Part shown: positions 1 to 7,037 of the stretch, in pieces
How the letters are laid out: every line of letters starts with the position of its first letter
How positions within the stretch are numbered: position 1 is the first letter of the stretch
NCBI GenBank assembly: GCA_027084145.1
Contig: JALWLM010000530.1
Location: 1 to 8,925, forward strand
Origin: Crocinitomicaceae bacterium
Lineage (GTDB): Bacteria; Bacteroidota; Bacteroidia; Flavobacteriales_D; Crocinitomicaceae
DNA: 8,925 bases
Reading direction: 5' to 3'
Translations under genes and position numbers: made by a program
The notes under the pieces: generated by a model
Seen by the model: the letters and a program-made list of their open reading frames with translations, nothing else
Database searches by the model: none
Told to the model about the DNA's origin: nothing

Positions 1-51
1 GAAAAAAGAATGAAACTATTTTATAAAAGATGAAATGAGATTGAAAATTTA

Positions 52-59
52 TACTTTTG
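52..59 (+). promoter_or_regulatory. Candidate Bacteroidota promoter, -7 box of fbaA-accD
   Basis: The octamer TACTTTTG fits the Bacteroidota sigma-A -7 consensus TAnnTTTG exactly and is followed by C, as is common. Transcription would start around 65-67, leaving a leader of about 25 bases before fbaA. No good TTG or TTTG -33 element is visible 19-21 bases upstream, so the call rests on the -7 box and its position. The same octamer recurs at 4678-4685 in front of another transcription unit. Confidence 0.55.
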
Positions 60-90
60 CATTAAATTATACTAAATAAAAAGATATAAA

Positions 91-1173
91 ATGGTGAGCA
101 CTAAAATAAAGCCGGGAGTAATCACCGGAGATGGAGTACAAGAAATATTTCGTATAGCAAAAGAAAAAGGATTTGCTTTACCTGCAGTAAATGTGACTTC
201 TACAAGTACAGTTAACGCTGTAATGGAAACTGCATCAATGATGAATTCACCTGTCATCATTCAGTTTTCAAGAGGAGGAGCTCAATTTTTTGCAGGAAAA
301 GGATTGGATGATGACGATTTTCAAGCTGGTATTTTAGGAGCGGTTTCAGGAGCAAAACATGTTCATACATTGGCTGAAAAATATGGTGCAACGGTTATTT
401 TACACACCGATCATGCTGCAAGAAAGTTGTTGCCTTGGGTAGATGGTTTATTAGAGGCATCGGAAGAATTTTATAAAACACACGGAAAACCTTTATATAG
501 TTCTCATATGATTGATTTATCCGAAGAGCCTTTGGAGGATAATATAGAGACTTGTAAAAGATATTTGGAGAGAATGAGTAAGATGGGAATGACCTTGGAA
601 ATTGAGTTAGGAATTACAGGAGGGGAAGAAGACGGGGTAGATAATACGGGAATAGACTCTTCAAAGTTATATACACAACCAGAAGAGGTGGCTTATGCTT
701 ATGAAGAATTAATGAAGGTTAGCCCAAGATTTACGATTGCAGCATCTTTTGGGAATGTTCACGGAGTCTATAAACCGGGAAATGTAAAATTAACACCAAA
801 GATATTGGATAACTCTCAAAAATATATTGAGGAAAAGTTCAATACAGATTCTAAACCTGTAAATTTTGTTTTCCATGGAGGGTCAGGTTCTTCTTTAGAG
901 GAAATCAGAGAGGCTATTGATTATGGTGTTGTTAAAATGAATATCGATACGGATTTGCAATTTGCTTTTACGGAAGGAGTAAGAGATTATATCATCAATA
1001 AAATCGATTATTTAAGAACACAAGTAGGAAATCCTGAAGGGGAAGACTTACCAAATAAAAAATATTATGATCCAAGAAAATGGTTAAGAGAAGGAGAGTT
1101 ATCGTTTATAAGACGATTAGAACGATCTTTCTCGGATTTGAATAATGTAAATACGATGCCATTTTTTGAATAA
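91..1173 (+). CDS. fbaA: Class II fructose-bisphosphate aldolase
   Basis: This cytoplasmic zinc enzyme reversibly cleaves fructose-1,6-bisphosphate to dihydroxyacetone phosphate and glyceraldehyde-3-phosphate in glycolysis and gluconeogenesis. At 360 residues it matches the long class IIA type (E. coli FbaA has 359). Motifs align with the E. coli enzyme at a constant offset of two. The TDH motif gives D107 and H108, EIELG gives E172, GGEEDG gives the proposed catalytic E180, NVHG gives zinc ligand H224, and FHGGSG gives zinc ligand H262 followed by the phosphate-binding glycines. MNIDTD near residue 290 is also typical. The start at 91 lies 31 bases past the -7 box and gives a normal N-terminus; there is no Shine-Dalgarno motif, only an A-rich stretch. 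accD follows after 11 bases, so the two are probably co-transcribed. Nothing is missing or broken. Confidence 0.97.
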   Translation: MVSTKIKPGVITGDGVQEIFRIAKEKGFALPAVNVTSTSTVNAVMETASMMNSPVIIQFSRGGAQFFAGKGLDDDDFQAGILGAVSGAKHVHTLAEKYGATVILHTDHAARKLLPWVDGLLEASEEFYKTHGKPLYSSHMIDLSEEPLEDNIETCKRYLERMSKMGMTLEIELGITGGEEDGVDNTGIDSSKLYTQPEEVAYAYEELMKVSPRFTIAASFGNVHGVYKPGNVKLTPKILDNSQKYIEEKFNTDSKPVNFVFHGGSGSSLEEIREAIDYGVVKMNIDTDLQFAFTEGVRDYIINKIDYLRTQVGNPEGEDLPNKKYYDPRKWLREGELSFIRRLERSFSDLNNVNTMPFFE

Positions 1174-1184
1174 AGTATAAAAAT

Positions 1185-2030
1185 ATGAGTTGGTTTAAAA
1201 GAAATAAAGAAGGAATAACAACTTCTACAACAGAAAAAAAAGAAACTCCGGAAGGGTTGTGGCAAAAATGTTCGAATTGTAAAACAATATTTGCTACGGA
1301 TGATTTAAAAAACAATCTTTATGTCTGTAATAGATGTAATCATCATGAGCGAATAGGCTCAGAAGAATATTTCCAAATCATCTTCGATGAAGGGAAATAT
1401 AAAGAATTGAATCCAAACGTAACACCTGTAGATTCTTTGAAGTTTGAAGATACAAAGAAATATATCGATCGAATAAAGGCAACACAAAAGAAAACAGGGT
1501 TGAAAGATTCGATTCGAACAGCACATGGGAAATTGAAAGGAGAAGATCTTGTTATTGCTGCAATGGACTTTTCTTTCATCGGAGGTTCAATGGGATCTGT
1601 AATGGGAGAAAAAATTGCAAGAGCGATTGATTATGCAATTAAAAAGAAGTCTCCTTTTATGATTATTTCAAAATCAGGAGGAGCGAGAATGATGGAGGCT
1701 GGTTTGTCTTTAATGCAGATGGCTAAGGTCTCAGGAAAATTAGTGCAATTAGCAGAAGCAGGATTGCCGTATATTTCTTTTTTGACAGACCCTACAACAG
1801 GAGGGGTAACAGCATCTTTCGCAATGTTGGGAGATATTAATATCGCAGAACCGGATGCTTTAATCGCATTTGCAGGACCAAGGGTTGTTAGAGAAACAAT
1901 TGGTCGTGATTTACCCGACGGATTCCAAAAATCTGAGTTTGTCTTTGAGCATGGATTCTTAGATTATATTGTAGAAAGAAAGGATTTAAGGGATACTTTA
2001 GCACTATCTTTAGAATTGTTTAGAAAATAA
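1185..2030 (+). CDS. accD: Acetyl-CoA carboxylase carboxyltransferase subunit beta
   Basis: AccD is the beta subunit of the carboxyltransferase half of acetyl-CoA carboxylase. With AccA it moves the carboxyl group from carboxybiotin to acetyl-CoA to form malonyl-CoA, the committed step of fatty acid synthesis. The protein has 281 residues. Its N-terminus carries an intact four-cysteine zinc ribbon (C29, C32, C48, C51), followed by the crotonase-like carboxyltransferase fold. Family motifs are GGSMGSVMGEK, SGGARMM at residues 164-170, and DPTTGGVTAS at residues 202-211; these glycine-rich turns form the CoA-binding and oxyanion regions. The start at 1185 gives the usual MSWFKR-type N-terminus. 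There is no terminator or promoter in the 11 bases after fbaA. AccA and biotin carboxylase are not in this window, so the holoenzyme must be completed by genes elsewhere. Confidence 0.96.
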   Translation: MSWFKRNKEGITTSTTEKKETPEGLWQKCSNCKTIFATDDLKNNLYVCNRCNHHERIGSEEYFQIIFDEGKYKELNPNVTPVDSLKFEDTKKYIDRIKATQKKTGLKDSIRTAHGKLKGEDLVIAAMDFSFIGGSMGSVMGEKIARAIDYAIKKKSPFMIISKSGGARMMEAGLSLMQMAKVSGKLVQLAEAGLPYISFLTDPTTGGVTASFAMLGDINIAEPDALIAFAGPRVVRETIGRDLPDGFQKSEFVFEHGFLDYIVERKDLRDTLALSLELFRK

Positions 2031-2067
2031 TTCTAAAAATAAATAAGGAAAGTTAGAATTAATTATA

Positions 2068-2075
2068 TAACTTTG
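2068..2075 (+). promoter_or_regulatory. Candidate promoter, -7 box of rpsO
   Basis: TAACTTTG matches TAnnTTTG exactly and is followed by CA. Transcription would begin near 2080-2083, about 40 bases before the rpsO start codon and almost exactly at the base of the hairpin at 2080-2092. The -33 position shows only a poor match near 2052-2056. Readthrough from fbaA-accD remains possible because no terminator separates accD from this site. Confidence 0.55.
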
Positions 2076-2079
2076 CACC

Positions 2080-2092
2080 GCCGAAGGTCGGC
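2080..2092 (+). promoter_or_regulatory. GC-rich hairpin in the rpsO leader
   Basis: A perfect 5-bp stem (GCCGA at 2080-2084 with TCGGC at 2088-2092) closes a three-base AGG loop. It is a clear GC-rich island in otherwise A+T-rich intergenic DNA and lacks a following U tract, so it is not an intrinsic terminator. It lies at the expected 5' end of the rpsO mRNA. Many bacteria have an S15-binding operator in this leader, so an autoregulatory or 5'-end-stabilising role is possible. That role is inference; only the stem is seen directly. Confidence 0.5.
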
Positions 2093-2121
2093 TACATAAA
2101 AACCATTTAAATAATGTTGGA

Positions 2122-2391
2122 ATGTATTTAGATTCAGAAAAAAAGAAAGAAATTTTTGCGAAACATGGAGGTAAAGCAGAGAACACAGGTTCTCCGGAAG
2201 GACAGATAGCTTTATTTACATATAGAATTTCGCACCTTACAGAACACTTAAAGAAAAATCGTAAGGATTACAGAACACAAAGAGGATTACAACTTTTAGT
2301 AGGTAAACGAAGAAAGTTGTTAGATTATTTGAAAGCAAAGGATATTGAAAGATATCGTGCTATTGTAAAAGAATTGGGATTACGTCGTTAA
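2122..2391 (+). CDS. rpsO: 30S ribosomal protein S15 (uS15)
   Basis: S15 is a primary 16S rRNA-binding protein that nucleates assembly of the small-subunit platform and contributes to an intersubunit bridge. The 89-residue product is the standard length and is all helical. Family signatures are the N-terminal helix with GSPEGQIA, then RISHLTEHLK, the KDYRTQRGLQLLVGKRRKLLDYLK stretch that contacts rRNA, and the terminal basic GLRR. The start gives the normal MYL N-terminus. It has no Shine-Dalgarno sequence, and another ATG at 2114 opens a five-codon out-of-frame ORF overlapping it. The gene has its own candidate promoter and hairpin leader and is followed by a strong terminator, then pnp. The rpsO-pnp pairing is conserved across distant bacteria. 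Confidence 0.97.
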   Translation: MYLDSEKKKEIFAKHGGKAENTGSPEGQIALFTYRISHLTEHLKKNRKDYRTQRGLQLLVGKRRKLLDYLKAKDIERYRAIVKELGLRR

Positions 2392-2415
2392 TTCTTTTAC
2401 GGTACAAAACATATT

Positions 2416-2458
2416 AAAAAAAGGGGGGCAATCGAATTCGTTCGACTTGCCCTTTTTT
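2416..2458 (+). terminator. Intrinsic terminator between rpsO and pnp
   Basis: A strong stem-loop lies 25 bases after the rpsO stop. GGGCAA (2426-2431) pairs with TTGCCC (2447-2452), and TCGAA (2432-2436) pairs with TTCGA (2441-2445), with C2446 bulged and a TTCG tetraloop at 2437-2440. Six T residues follow. The seven A residues at 2416-2422 could extend pairing with the T tract, with three extra G residues looped out. The terminator should act mainly on rpsO transcripts. Because no promoter is evident between it and pnp, it probably works as a partial attenuator. Confidence 0.88.
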
Positions 2459-2487
2459 ATACAAAAAGTAAATAAAAACAAATAGAA

Positions 2488-4620
2488 ATGAACGTGATTA
2501 ACAAATCCATCATTACCGGAGGAAAAGAAATTTCCATTGAGACAGGAAAACTTGCAAAGCAAGCTGACGGTTCGGTAGTGTTACGAATGGGAGACACAAT
2601 GATTTTAGCGACAGTTGTAGCTAACAAAGAAGCAAGGGAAGGAGTTGATTTTCTTCCGCTTACAGTAGATTATAAAGAAAAATTTGCAGCAGACGGAAGG
2701 ATTCCGGGTGGTTTTTTCAGAAGAGAAGCCCGTCCTTCCGAAAGAGAAATTTTAGTGATGCGAATTGTAGATAGAGCACTTCGTCCACTTTTTCCGGATG
2801 ACTTTCATGCAGAAGTACAAGTCATGTTACAATTGATTTCATACGATGGTATCAATAGTCCGGATGCTTTAGTTGGATTTGCTGCATCTTCTGCAATAGC
2901 AGTTTCAGACATTCCATTTAATGGACCAATGTCAGAAGTACGCGTAGGAAGGGTAGATGGAGAGTATATTATCAATCCTACTTTAGAAGAAATAGAGAAG
3001 TCAGATGTTGATTGTATTATTGCCGGAACAATTGATAATATCATGATGGTGGAAGGTGAGATGCAAGAGATACAAGAAGATGAATTGGTAGATATTATTA
3101 AAGTGGCACATGAAGCAATCAAAGAACAATGTCAATTTCAGTTAGATTTAGCTGCAGAAGTTCCTACTTCGTCTCCTAAAAGAGAATATTGTCATGAAGA
3201 CCATAATGAAGAGGTTCGTAAACAAGTAATGGACTTTGCTTTAGAAAAATGTAAAGAAGTAGCAAGACAAGGAATTGCAGATAAAGCAAAGAGAGCTAAA
3301 ATGTTCGGTGAAATAAAAGAAGAATTAATCGTAAGTTATTCGGAAGAGGATTTACAAGAAGTAGCAAAGTATATTCCTGTTTACTTCAAAGAGGCCATGA
3401 AGAAAGCGGTAAGAGACGTGATGCTTAATGAAGGGAAACGATTAGATGGAAGAAAATTTGACGAAATAAGACCGATTTGGTGTGAAGTAGATTATTTACC
3501 TTCAGCACATGGTTCGGCTATTTTTACAAGAGGAGAGACTCAAGCATTGATGTCCCTGACTTTAGGAGGTAAAATGGATGAACAAATGATTGATGATGTA
3601 ACATTTAAAGGAACAGAATCTTTTATGTTACATTATAATTTTCCGCCATTTTCAACCGGGGAAGCGAGACCTATCAGAGGGACGTCAAGGAGAGAAATAG
3701 GTCATGGAAATCTTGCTTTGAGAGCACTAAAACCAATTCTTCCTGAAGATAATCCGTATACGATTCGCTTGGTTTCTGAAATATTAGAATCAAATGGTTC
3801 TTCTTCTATGGCGACTGTTTGTTCAGGAACATTAGCGTTAATGGATGGAGGGATTCAAATAAAAGCACCTGTTTCCGGAATAGCAATGGGACTTATTGCT
3901 GAAGAAGGGAAATTTGTTGTATTGTCAGATATATTAGGAGATGAAGATCACTTGGGAGATATGGACTTTAAAGTGACGGGAACAGAAAAAGGAATCACTG
4001 CTTGCCAAATGGATATTAAAGTTGATGGTCTTCCTTATGAAGTGTTAATCGAAGCGTTGCATCAAGCGAAAGGTGGAAGGTTACACATCTTGAATGAAAT
4101 GATGAAAACAATTTCTGAACCAAGAAAAGAATTGAAACCTAAAGCCCCTCGTATTGAACAGTTTGAAGTGCCAAATGATGCTATCGGAGCAATTATAGGT
4201 CCCGGCGGAAAGATTATTCAACAGTTACAAAAAGACACAAACACAACCATTACAATTGAAGAATTGGAAAATGGAAACGGAAGAGTTCAAATTCTTTCTA
4301 CAGATGCAGCAGGAATGGATGCAGCAAAAGAAGCAGTTCGATTAATAGCATTTCCTCCGCAAGTAGAAGAGGGAAAAGTTTATAAGGGAAAAATTAAATC
4401 TCTTCAGGCTTACGGTGTGTTTGTAGAAATTGTACCCGGAACAGACGGACTGATCCATATTTCTGAATTTGCTCATGAACGAATTAATAAGATGGAAGAT
4501 GTTTGTAAAGAAGGAGATGAAGTAGAATTTAAAGTTGTAGGAAAAGATCCTAAAACAAGAAAATGGAAATTATCCAGAAAAGTACTTCTTCCAAAACCTG
4601 AGAAAAAAGAGCTTGATTAA
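2488..4620 (+). CDS. pnp: Polyribonucleotide nucleotidyltransferase (PNPase)
   Basis: PNPase is a trimeric 3'-to-5' phosphorolytic exoribonuclease that degrades mRNA to nucleoside diphosphates and can also add tails. The 710-residue length is standard (E. coli 711). It has a first RNase PH-like domain (about 1-140, with FFRREARPSEREIL), an all-helical linker domain (about 145-310), and a second catalytic RNase PH domain (about 315-530). A KH domain with GPGG at 571-574 and a C-terminal S1 domain (about 628-695) follow. The motif GDEDHLGDMDFK places D487, D493 and K495 at the positions of E. coli catalytic D486, D492 and K494. The start gives a normal N-terminus; no Shine-Dalgarno motif is seen. 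It lies downstream of rpsO and its terminator, and a second terminator follows its stop. Confidence 0.97.
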   Translation: MNVINKSIITGGKEISIETGKLAKQADGSVVLRMGDTMILATVVANKEAREGVDFLPLTVDYKEKFAADGRIPGGFFRREARPSEREILVMRIVDRALRPLFPDDFHAEVQVMLQLISYDGINSPDALVGFAASSAIAVSDIPFNGPMSEVRVGRVDGEYIINPTLEEIEKSDVDCIIAGTIDNIMMVEGEMQEIQEDELVDIIKVAHEAIKEQCQFQLDLAAEVPTSSPKREYCHEDHNEEVRKQVMDFALEKCKEVARQGIADKAKRAKMFGEIKEELIVSYSEEDLQEVAKYIPVYFKEAMKKAVRDVMLNEGKRLDGRKFDEIRPIWCEVDYLPSAHGSAIFTRGETQALMSLTLGGKMDEQMIDDVTFKGTESFMLHYNFPPFSTGEARPIRGTSRREIGHGNLALRALKPILPEDNPYTIRLVSEILESNGSSSMATVCSGTLALMDGGIQIKAPVSGIAMGLIAEEGKFVVLSDILGDEDHLGDMDFKVTGTEKGITACQMDIKVDGLPYEVLIEALHQAKGGRLHILNEMMKTISEPRKELKPKAPRIEQFEVPNDAIGAIIGPGGKIIQQLQKDTNTTITIEELENGNGRVQILSTDAAGMDAAKEAVRLIAFPPQVEEGKVYKGKIKSLQAYGVFVEIVPGTDGLIHISEFAHERINKMEDVCKEGDEVEFKVVGKDPKTRKWKLSRKVLLPKPEKKELD

Positions 4621-4637
4621 CATCATAATATATATGT

Positions 4638-4674
4638 AAAAAAACAGTTTCGATTTATCGGAGCTGTTTTTTTT
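4638..4674 (+). terminator. Intrinsic terminator of pnp
   Basis: CAGTTTCGA (4645-4653) pairs with TCGGAGCTG (4658-4666) around a TTTA loop, with two G-U wobbles. Eight T residues follow, and seven A residues precede the stem and could extend it. The structure begins 17 bases after the pnp stop codon. It separates the rpsO-pnp unit from the antiporter unit, whose -7 box starts only 3 bases after the T tract. Confidence 0.88.
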
Positions 4675-4677
4675 AAG

Positions 4678-4685
4678 TACTTTTG
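4678..4685 (+). promoter_or_regulatory. Candidate promoter, -7 box of the antiporter operon
   Basis: TACTTTTG is an exact TAnnTTTG match and is identical to the octamer in front of fbaA. Transcription would start near 4691-4693, leaving a leader of about 16 bases before the start at 4709. Any -33 element would have to lie inside the preceding terminator stem (around 4655-4660), where no clear TTG is present. Confidence 0.5.
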
Positions 4686-4708
4686 AGTAAAATAAAACAA
4701 GAGAATAA

Positions 4709-5674
4709 ATGATTGATAGTGTGTTAATCTTGTTGCTGGGTTTAATCGTATTAATTGTAGGGGGAGATTTTTTAGTTAAAGGGGCAGTAGTTGTTTCAAG
4801 AAAATTGAAAATTTCATCATTGGTGATAGGAATGACAGTTGTTGCATTTGGTACTTCTGCACCGGAACTTTTGGTGAGTATGAAAAGTGCATTTGAAGGA
4901 AATCCCGGAATAGCTATCGGAAACGTTGTCGGTTCAAATATCGCAAATATTGCTCTTGTTTTGGGGTTGGCAGTTATTATTTTACCAATTTCGGTTGATT
5001 CAGAAACAAAAAAAGTCGATTATCCGATGATGTTGTTTGCAACACTTTTGACAAGCATTTTTTGTTTAGATTATAAAATCTCTTTTTATGAGGGAGCTTT
5101 CATGTTTGGATTGCTAATCTTTTTTATCACAAGAATGATTTTGGATTCAAGAAAAAAAGAAAAAGCAAGATTAGAAGCATTAGAGGATGAATTTAAAGAT
5201 CTGGAAAACATCTCTTCATGGAAAATTAGCATCTATTTAATGCTAGGGTTTTTAGGATTGTATTTTGGAGCAGAATGGTTTGTTAAAGGATCGGTAGAAC
5301 TCGCAGAAGTATTGTTAGAGACAAATCCTAATAGAGATGTTATTATAGGCGTTACAGTTGTTGCATTTGGGACTTCTGCACCTGAATTAGTAGCCTCAGT
5401 GATGGCTGCTATTAGAAAAGAATCAAACATATCAGTTGGAAATATTATAGGTTCTAATATTTTTAATTTATTTGCTGTCTTGGGATTGACTTCTACAGTG
5501 AAAGAAATGCCTATTTCTGAGGAACTTTTAGAGTTTGATTTGCCTTGGATGATTTTCATTTCAGTACTATTGTTATTAATGATCTATTTTGGAAATAAAT
5601 TAACCAGATTTAAAGGAGGGATATTATTTATATCTTACCTTACTTATATAGGAATGATACTTTATCAATTATAA
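4709..5674 (+). CDS. CaCA-family Na+/Ca2+ antiporter (YrbG-like)
   Basis: This is an inner-membrane cation exchanger of the calcium/cation antiporter superfamily, expected to export Ca2+ in exchange for Na+; the true ion specificity cannot be read from sequence. The 321 residues form two inverted halves, probably ten membrane helices, joined by a charged loop at about 146-172. Each half has the alpha-repeat: TVVAFGTSAPEL at 43-54, with GNVVGSN at 71-77; and TVVAFGTSAPEL at 216-227, with GNIIGSN at 244-250. E53 and E226 correspond to the central ion-coordinating glutamates of the archaeal NCX_Mj structure. Asparagines (N80 and N253) occupy the second-motif positions, where some relatives carry an aspartate. 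The gene is first in a unit with the cystathionine beta-synthase and glycosyltransferase genes. The start follows a weak purine-rich stretch. Confidence 0.93.
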   Translation: MIDSVLILLLGLIVLIVGGDFLVKGAVVVSRKLKISSLVIGMTVVAFGTSAPELLVSMKSAFEGNPGIAIGNVVGSNIANIALVLGLAVIILPISVDSETKKVDYPMMLFATLLTSIFCLDYKISFYEGAFMFGLLIFFITRMILDSRKKEKARLEALEDEFKDLENISSWKISIYLMLGFLGLYFGAEWFVKGSVELAEVLLETNPNRDVIIGVTVVAFGTSAPELVASVMAAIRKESNISVGNIIGSNIFNLFAVLGLTSTVKEMPISEELLEFDLPWMIFISVLLLLMIYFGNKLTRFKGGILFISYLTYIGMILYQL

Positions 5675-5676
5675 AA

Positions 5677-7035
5677 ATGAAATATTATAATAATATATTA
5701 GAAACTATAGGAAATACGCCTTTAGTAAAAATTAATAAACTTTGTAAAGACGTTGATGCTTTAGTTTTAGCAAAAGTAGAAACGACAAACCCCGGGAATT
5801 CTGTCAAGGATCGAATGGCGGTTCAGATGATTGAAGATGCTGAGAAAGAGGGATTATTAAAGCCCGGAGGAACCGTTATCGAAGGAACATCAGGAAATAC
5901 GGGAATGGGATTGGCGTTAGCTTGTATAGCAAAGGGATATCGTTTGATTTGTGTTTTAAATGACAAGCAAAGTAAAGAAAAGATGGATATGTTGAGAGCT
6001 GTTGGAGCTGAAGTTCATGTTTGTCCTACAAATGTATCTCCGGATGATCCAAGGTCTTATTACTCTGTTTCAAAAAGATTAGCAGAAGAAATCCCGAATT
6101 CATGGTATGTAAATCAATATGACAATCCTTCAAATGCAAAGGCACATTATTTATCAACAGGTCCTGAAATTTGGGAGCAGACAGAAGGTAAAATAACTCA
6201 TTTTGTGGTAGGGGTCGGAACAGGAGGAACAATTTCAGGGGTTGGTAAATTTTTAAAAGAAAAAAATCCGAATATTAAGATATGGGGAATTGATACTTAT
6301 GGCTCAGTGTTTAAAAAATATCATGAAACAGGCATCTTTGATGAGAATGAAATATACCCGTATGTGACGGAGGGAATAGGCGAAGATATTCTTCCTAAAA
6401 ATGTTGATTTTTCTGTAATCGATGGTTTTGAAAAAGTAACTGATAAAGATGCAGCAGTTTATCAAAGAAGACTGGCTCGAGAGGAAGGGATTTTTGTAGG
6501 AAACTCTGCGGGGGCTGCAATTAAAGGGGTTCTACAATTGAAAAAACATTTTAAGAAAGATGATGTTGTAGTTGTTTTATTTCATGATCACGGTTCTCGT
6601 TATGTAGGGAAAATGTTTAATGATGATTGGATGAGGGAAAGAGGTTTCTTAGAAGAAGAAATTTTAACTGCGGGAGATTTAATCAAAAAACACGGTGATT
6701 CCCCATTGGTTACTGTATTTTCTGAAGAGTTGGTATCTCATGCAATAGAAAGAATGAGAAAATATAATATATCTCAAATTCCGGTATTAAGAGACGGACG
6801 TTTTGTCGGGGCATTAGAGGATGTAAAAGTTTATCAAGCTTTGTTAGAAGATCCTTCTTTAAGAGATGCTCCAATTACAAAGTTGATGACAGCTCCTTAT
6901 CCGGAAGTAGATGAAGTAACAAGTATTGATGAATTATCAAGATTAATTAATAAAGATAACCCTGCTGTATTAGTGCGTTTGAATGCGGGAGGATATCATA
7001 TTGTAACTCGACAAGACTTAATTGCAGCAATATAA
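5677..7035 (+). CDS. Cystathionine beta-synthase, PLP enzyme with two CBS domains
   Basis: This cytoplasmic PLP enzyme is predicted to condense serine (or an activated serine) with homocysteine to give cystathionine, and may also release H2S from cysteine. It has 452 residues. The fold-type II catalytic domain spans about 1-325. NPGNSVKDR carries the Schiff-base lysine K44, EGTSGNTG lies at 69-76, and the phosphate-binding glycine loop GVGTGGTISG at 179-188. EGIGED lies at 232-237 and NSAGAA at 276-281. The stretch from LFHDHGSRYVGK to DDWM (about 301-319) resembles true cystathionine beta-synthases. Two CBS domains follow at about 333-388 and 396-452. There is no N-terminal heme-binding extension. 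A cysteine synthase acting on O-acetylserine is the main alternative, but the CBS pair argues against plain CysK. It starts 2 bases after the antiporter stop. Confidence 0.92.
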   Translation: MKYYNNILETIGNTPLVKINKLCKDVDALVLAKVETTNPGNSVKDRMAVQMIEDAEKEGLLKPGGTVIEGTSGNTGMGLALACIAKGYRLICVLNDKQSKEKMDMLRAVGAEVHVCPTNVSPDDPRSYYSVSKRLAEEIPNSWYVNQYDNPSNAKAHYLSTGPEIWEQTEGKITHFVVGVGTGGTISGVGKFLKEKNPNIKIWGIDTYGSVFKKYHETGIFDENEIYPYVTEGIGEDILPKNVDFSVIDGFEKVTDKDAAVYQRRLAREEGIFVGNSAGAAIKGVLQLKKHFKKDDVVVVLFHDHGSRYVGKMFNDDWMRERGFLEEEILTAGDLIKKHGDSPLVTVFSEELVSHAIERMRKYNISQIPVLRDGRFVGALEDVKVYQALLEDPSLRDAPITKLMTAPYPEVDEVTSIDELSRLINKDNPAVLVRLNAGGYHIVTRQDLIAAI

Positions 7036-7037
7036 GC

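Noticed and set aside
1..33. Short frame ending in TGA at 31-33 that could be the tail of an upstream gene, or a tiny ATG-started peptide at 10-33.
   Set aside because: Ten codons or fewer with no recognisable sequence; the left edge gives too little to separate a gene end from chance.
2114..2131. Five-codon ORF (M-L-E-C-I) overlapping the rpsO start codon, considered as a separate regulatory leader peptide.
   Set aside because: A frame this short arises readily by chance and has no ribosome-binding sequence; it is mentioned only as part of the rpsO leader observation.
2805..3122. A 105-codon open frame on the minus strand inside pnp, and similar minus-strand frames inside the antiporter, glycosyltransferase and other genes.
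   Set aside because: They lie wholly or mostly opposite conserved genes, their translations are low in recognisable motifs, and they have no promoter or spacing that suggests expression.
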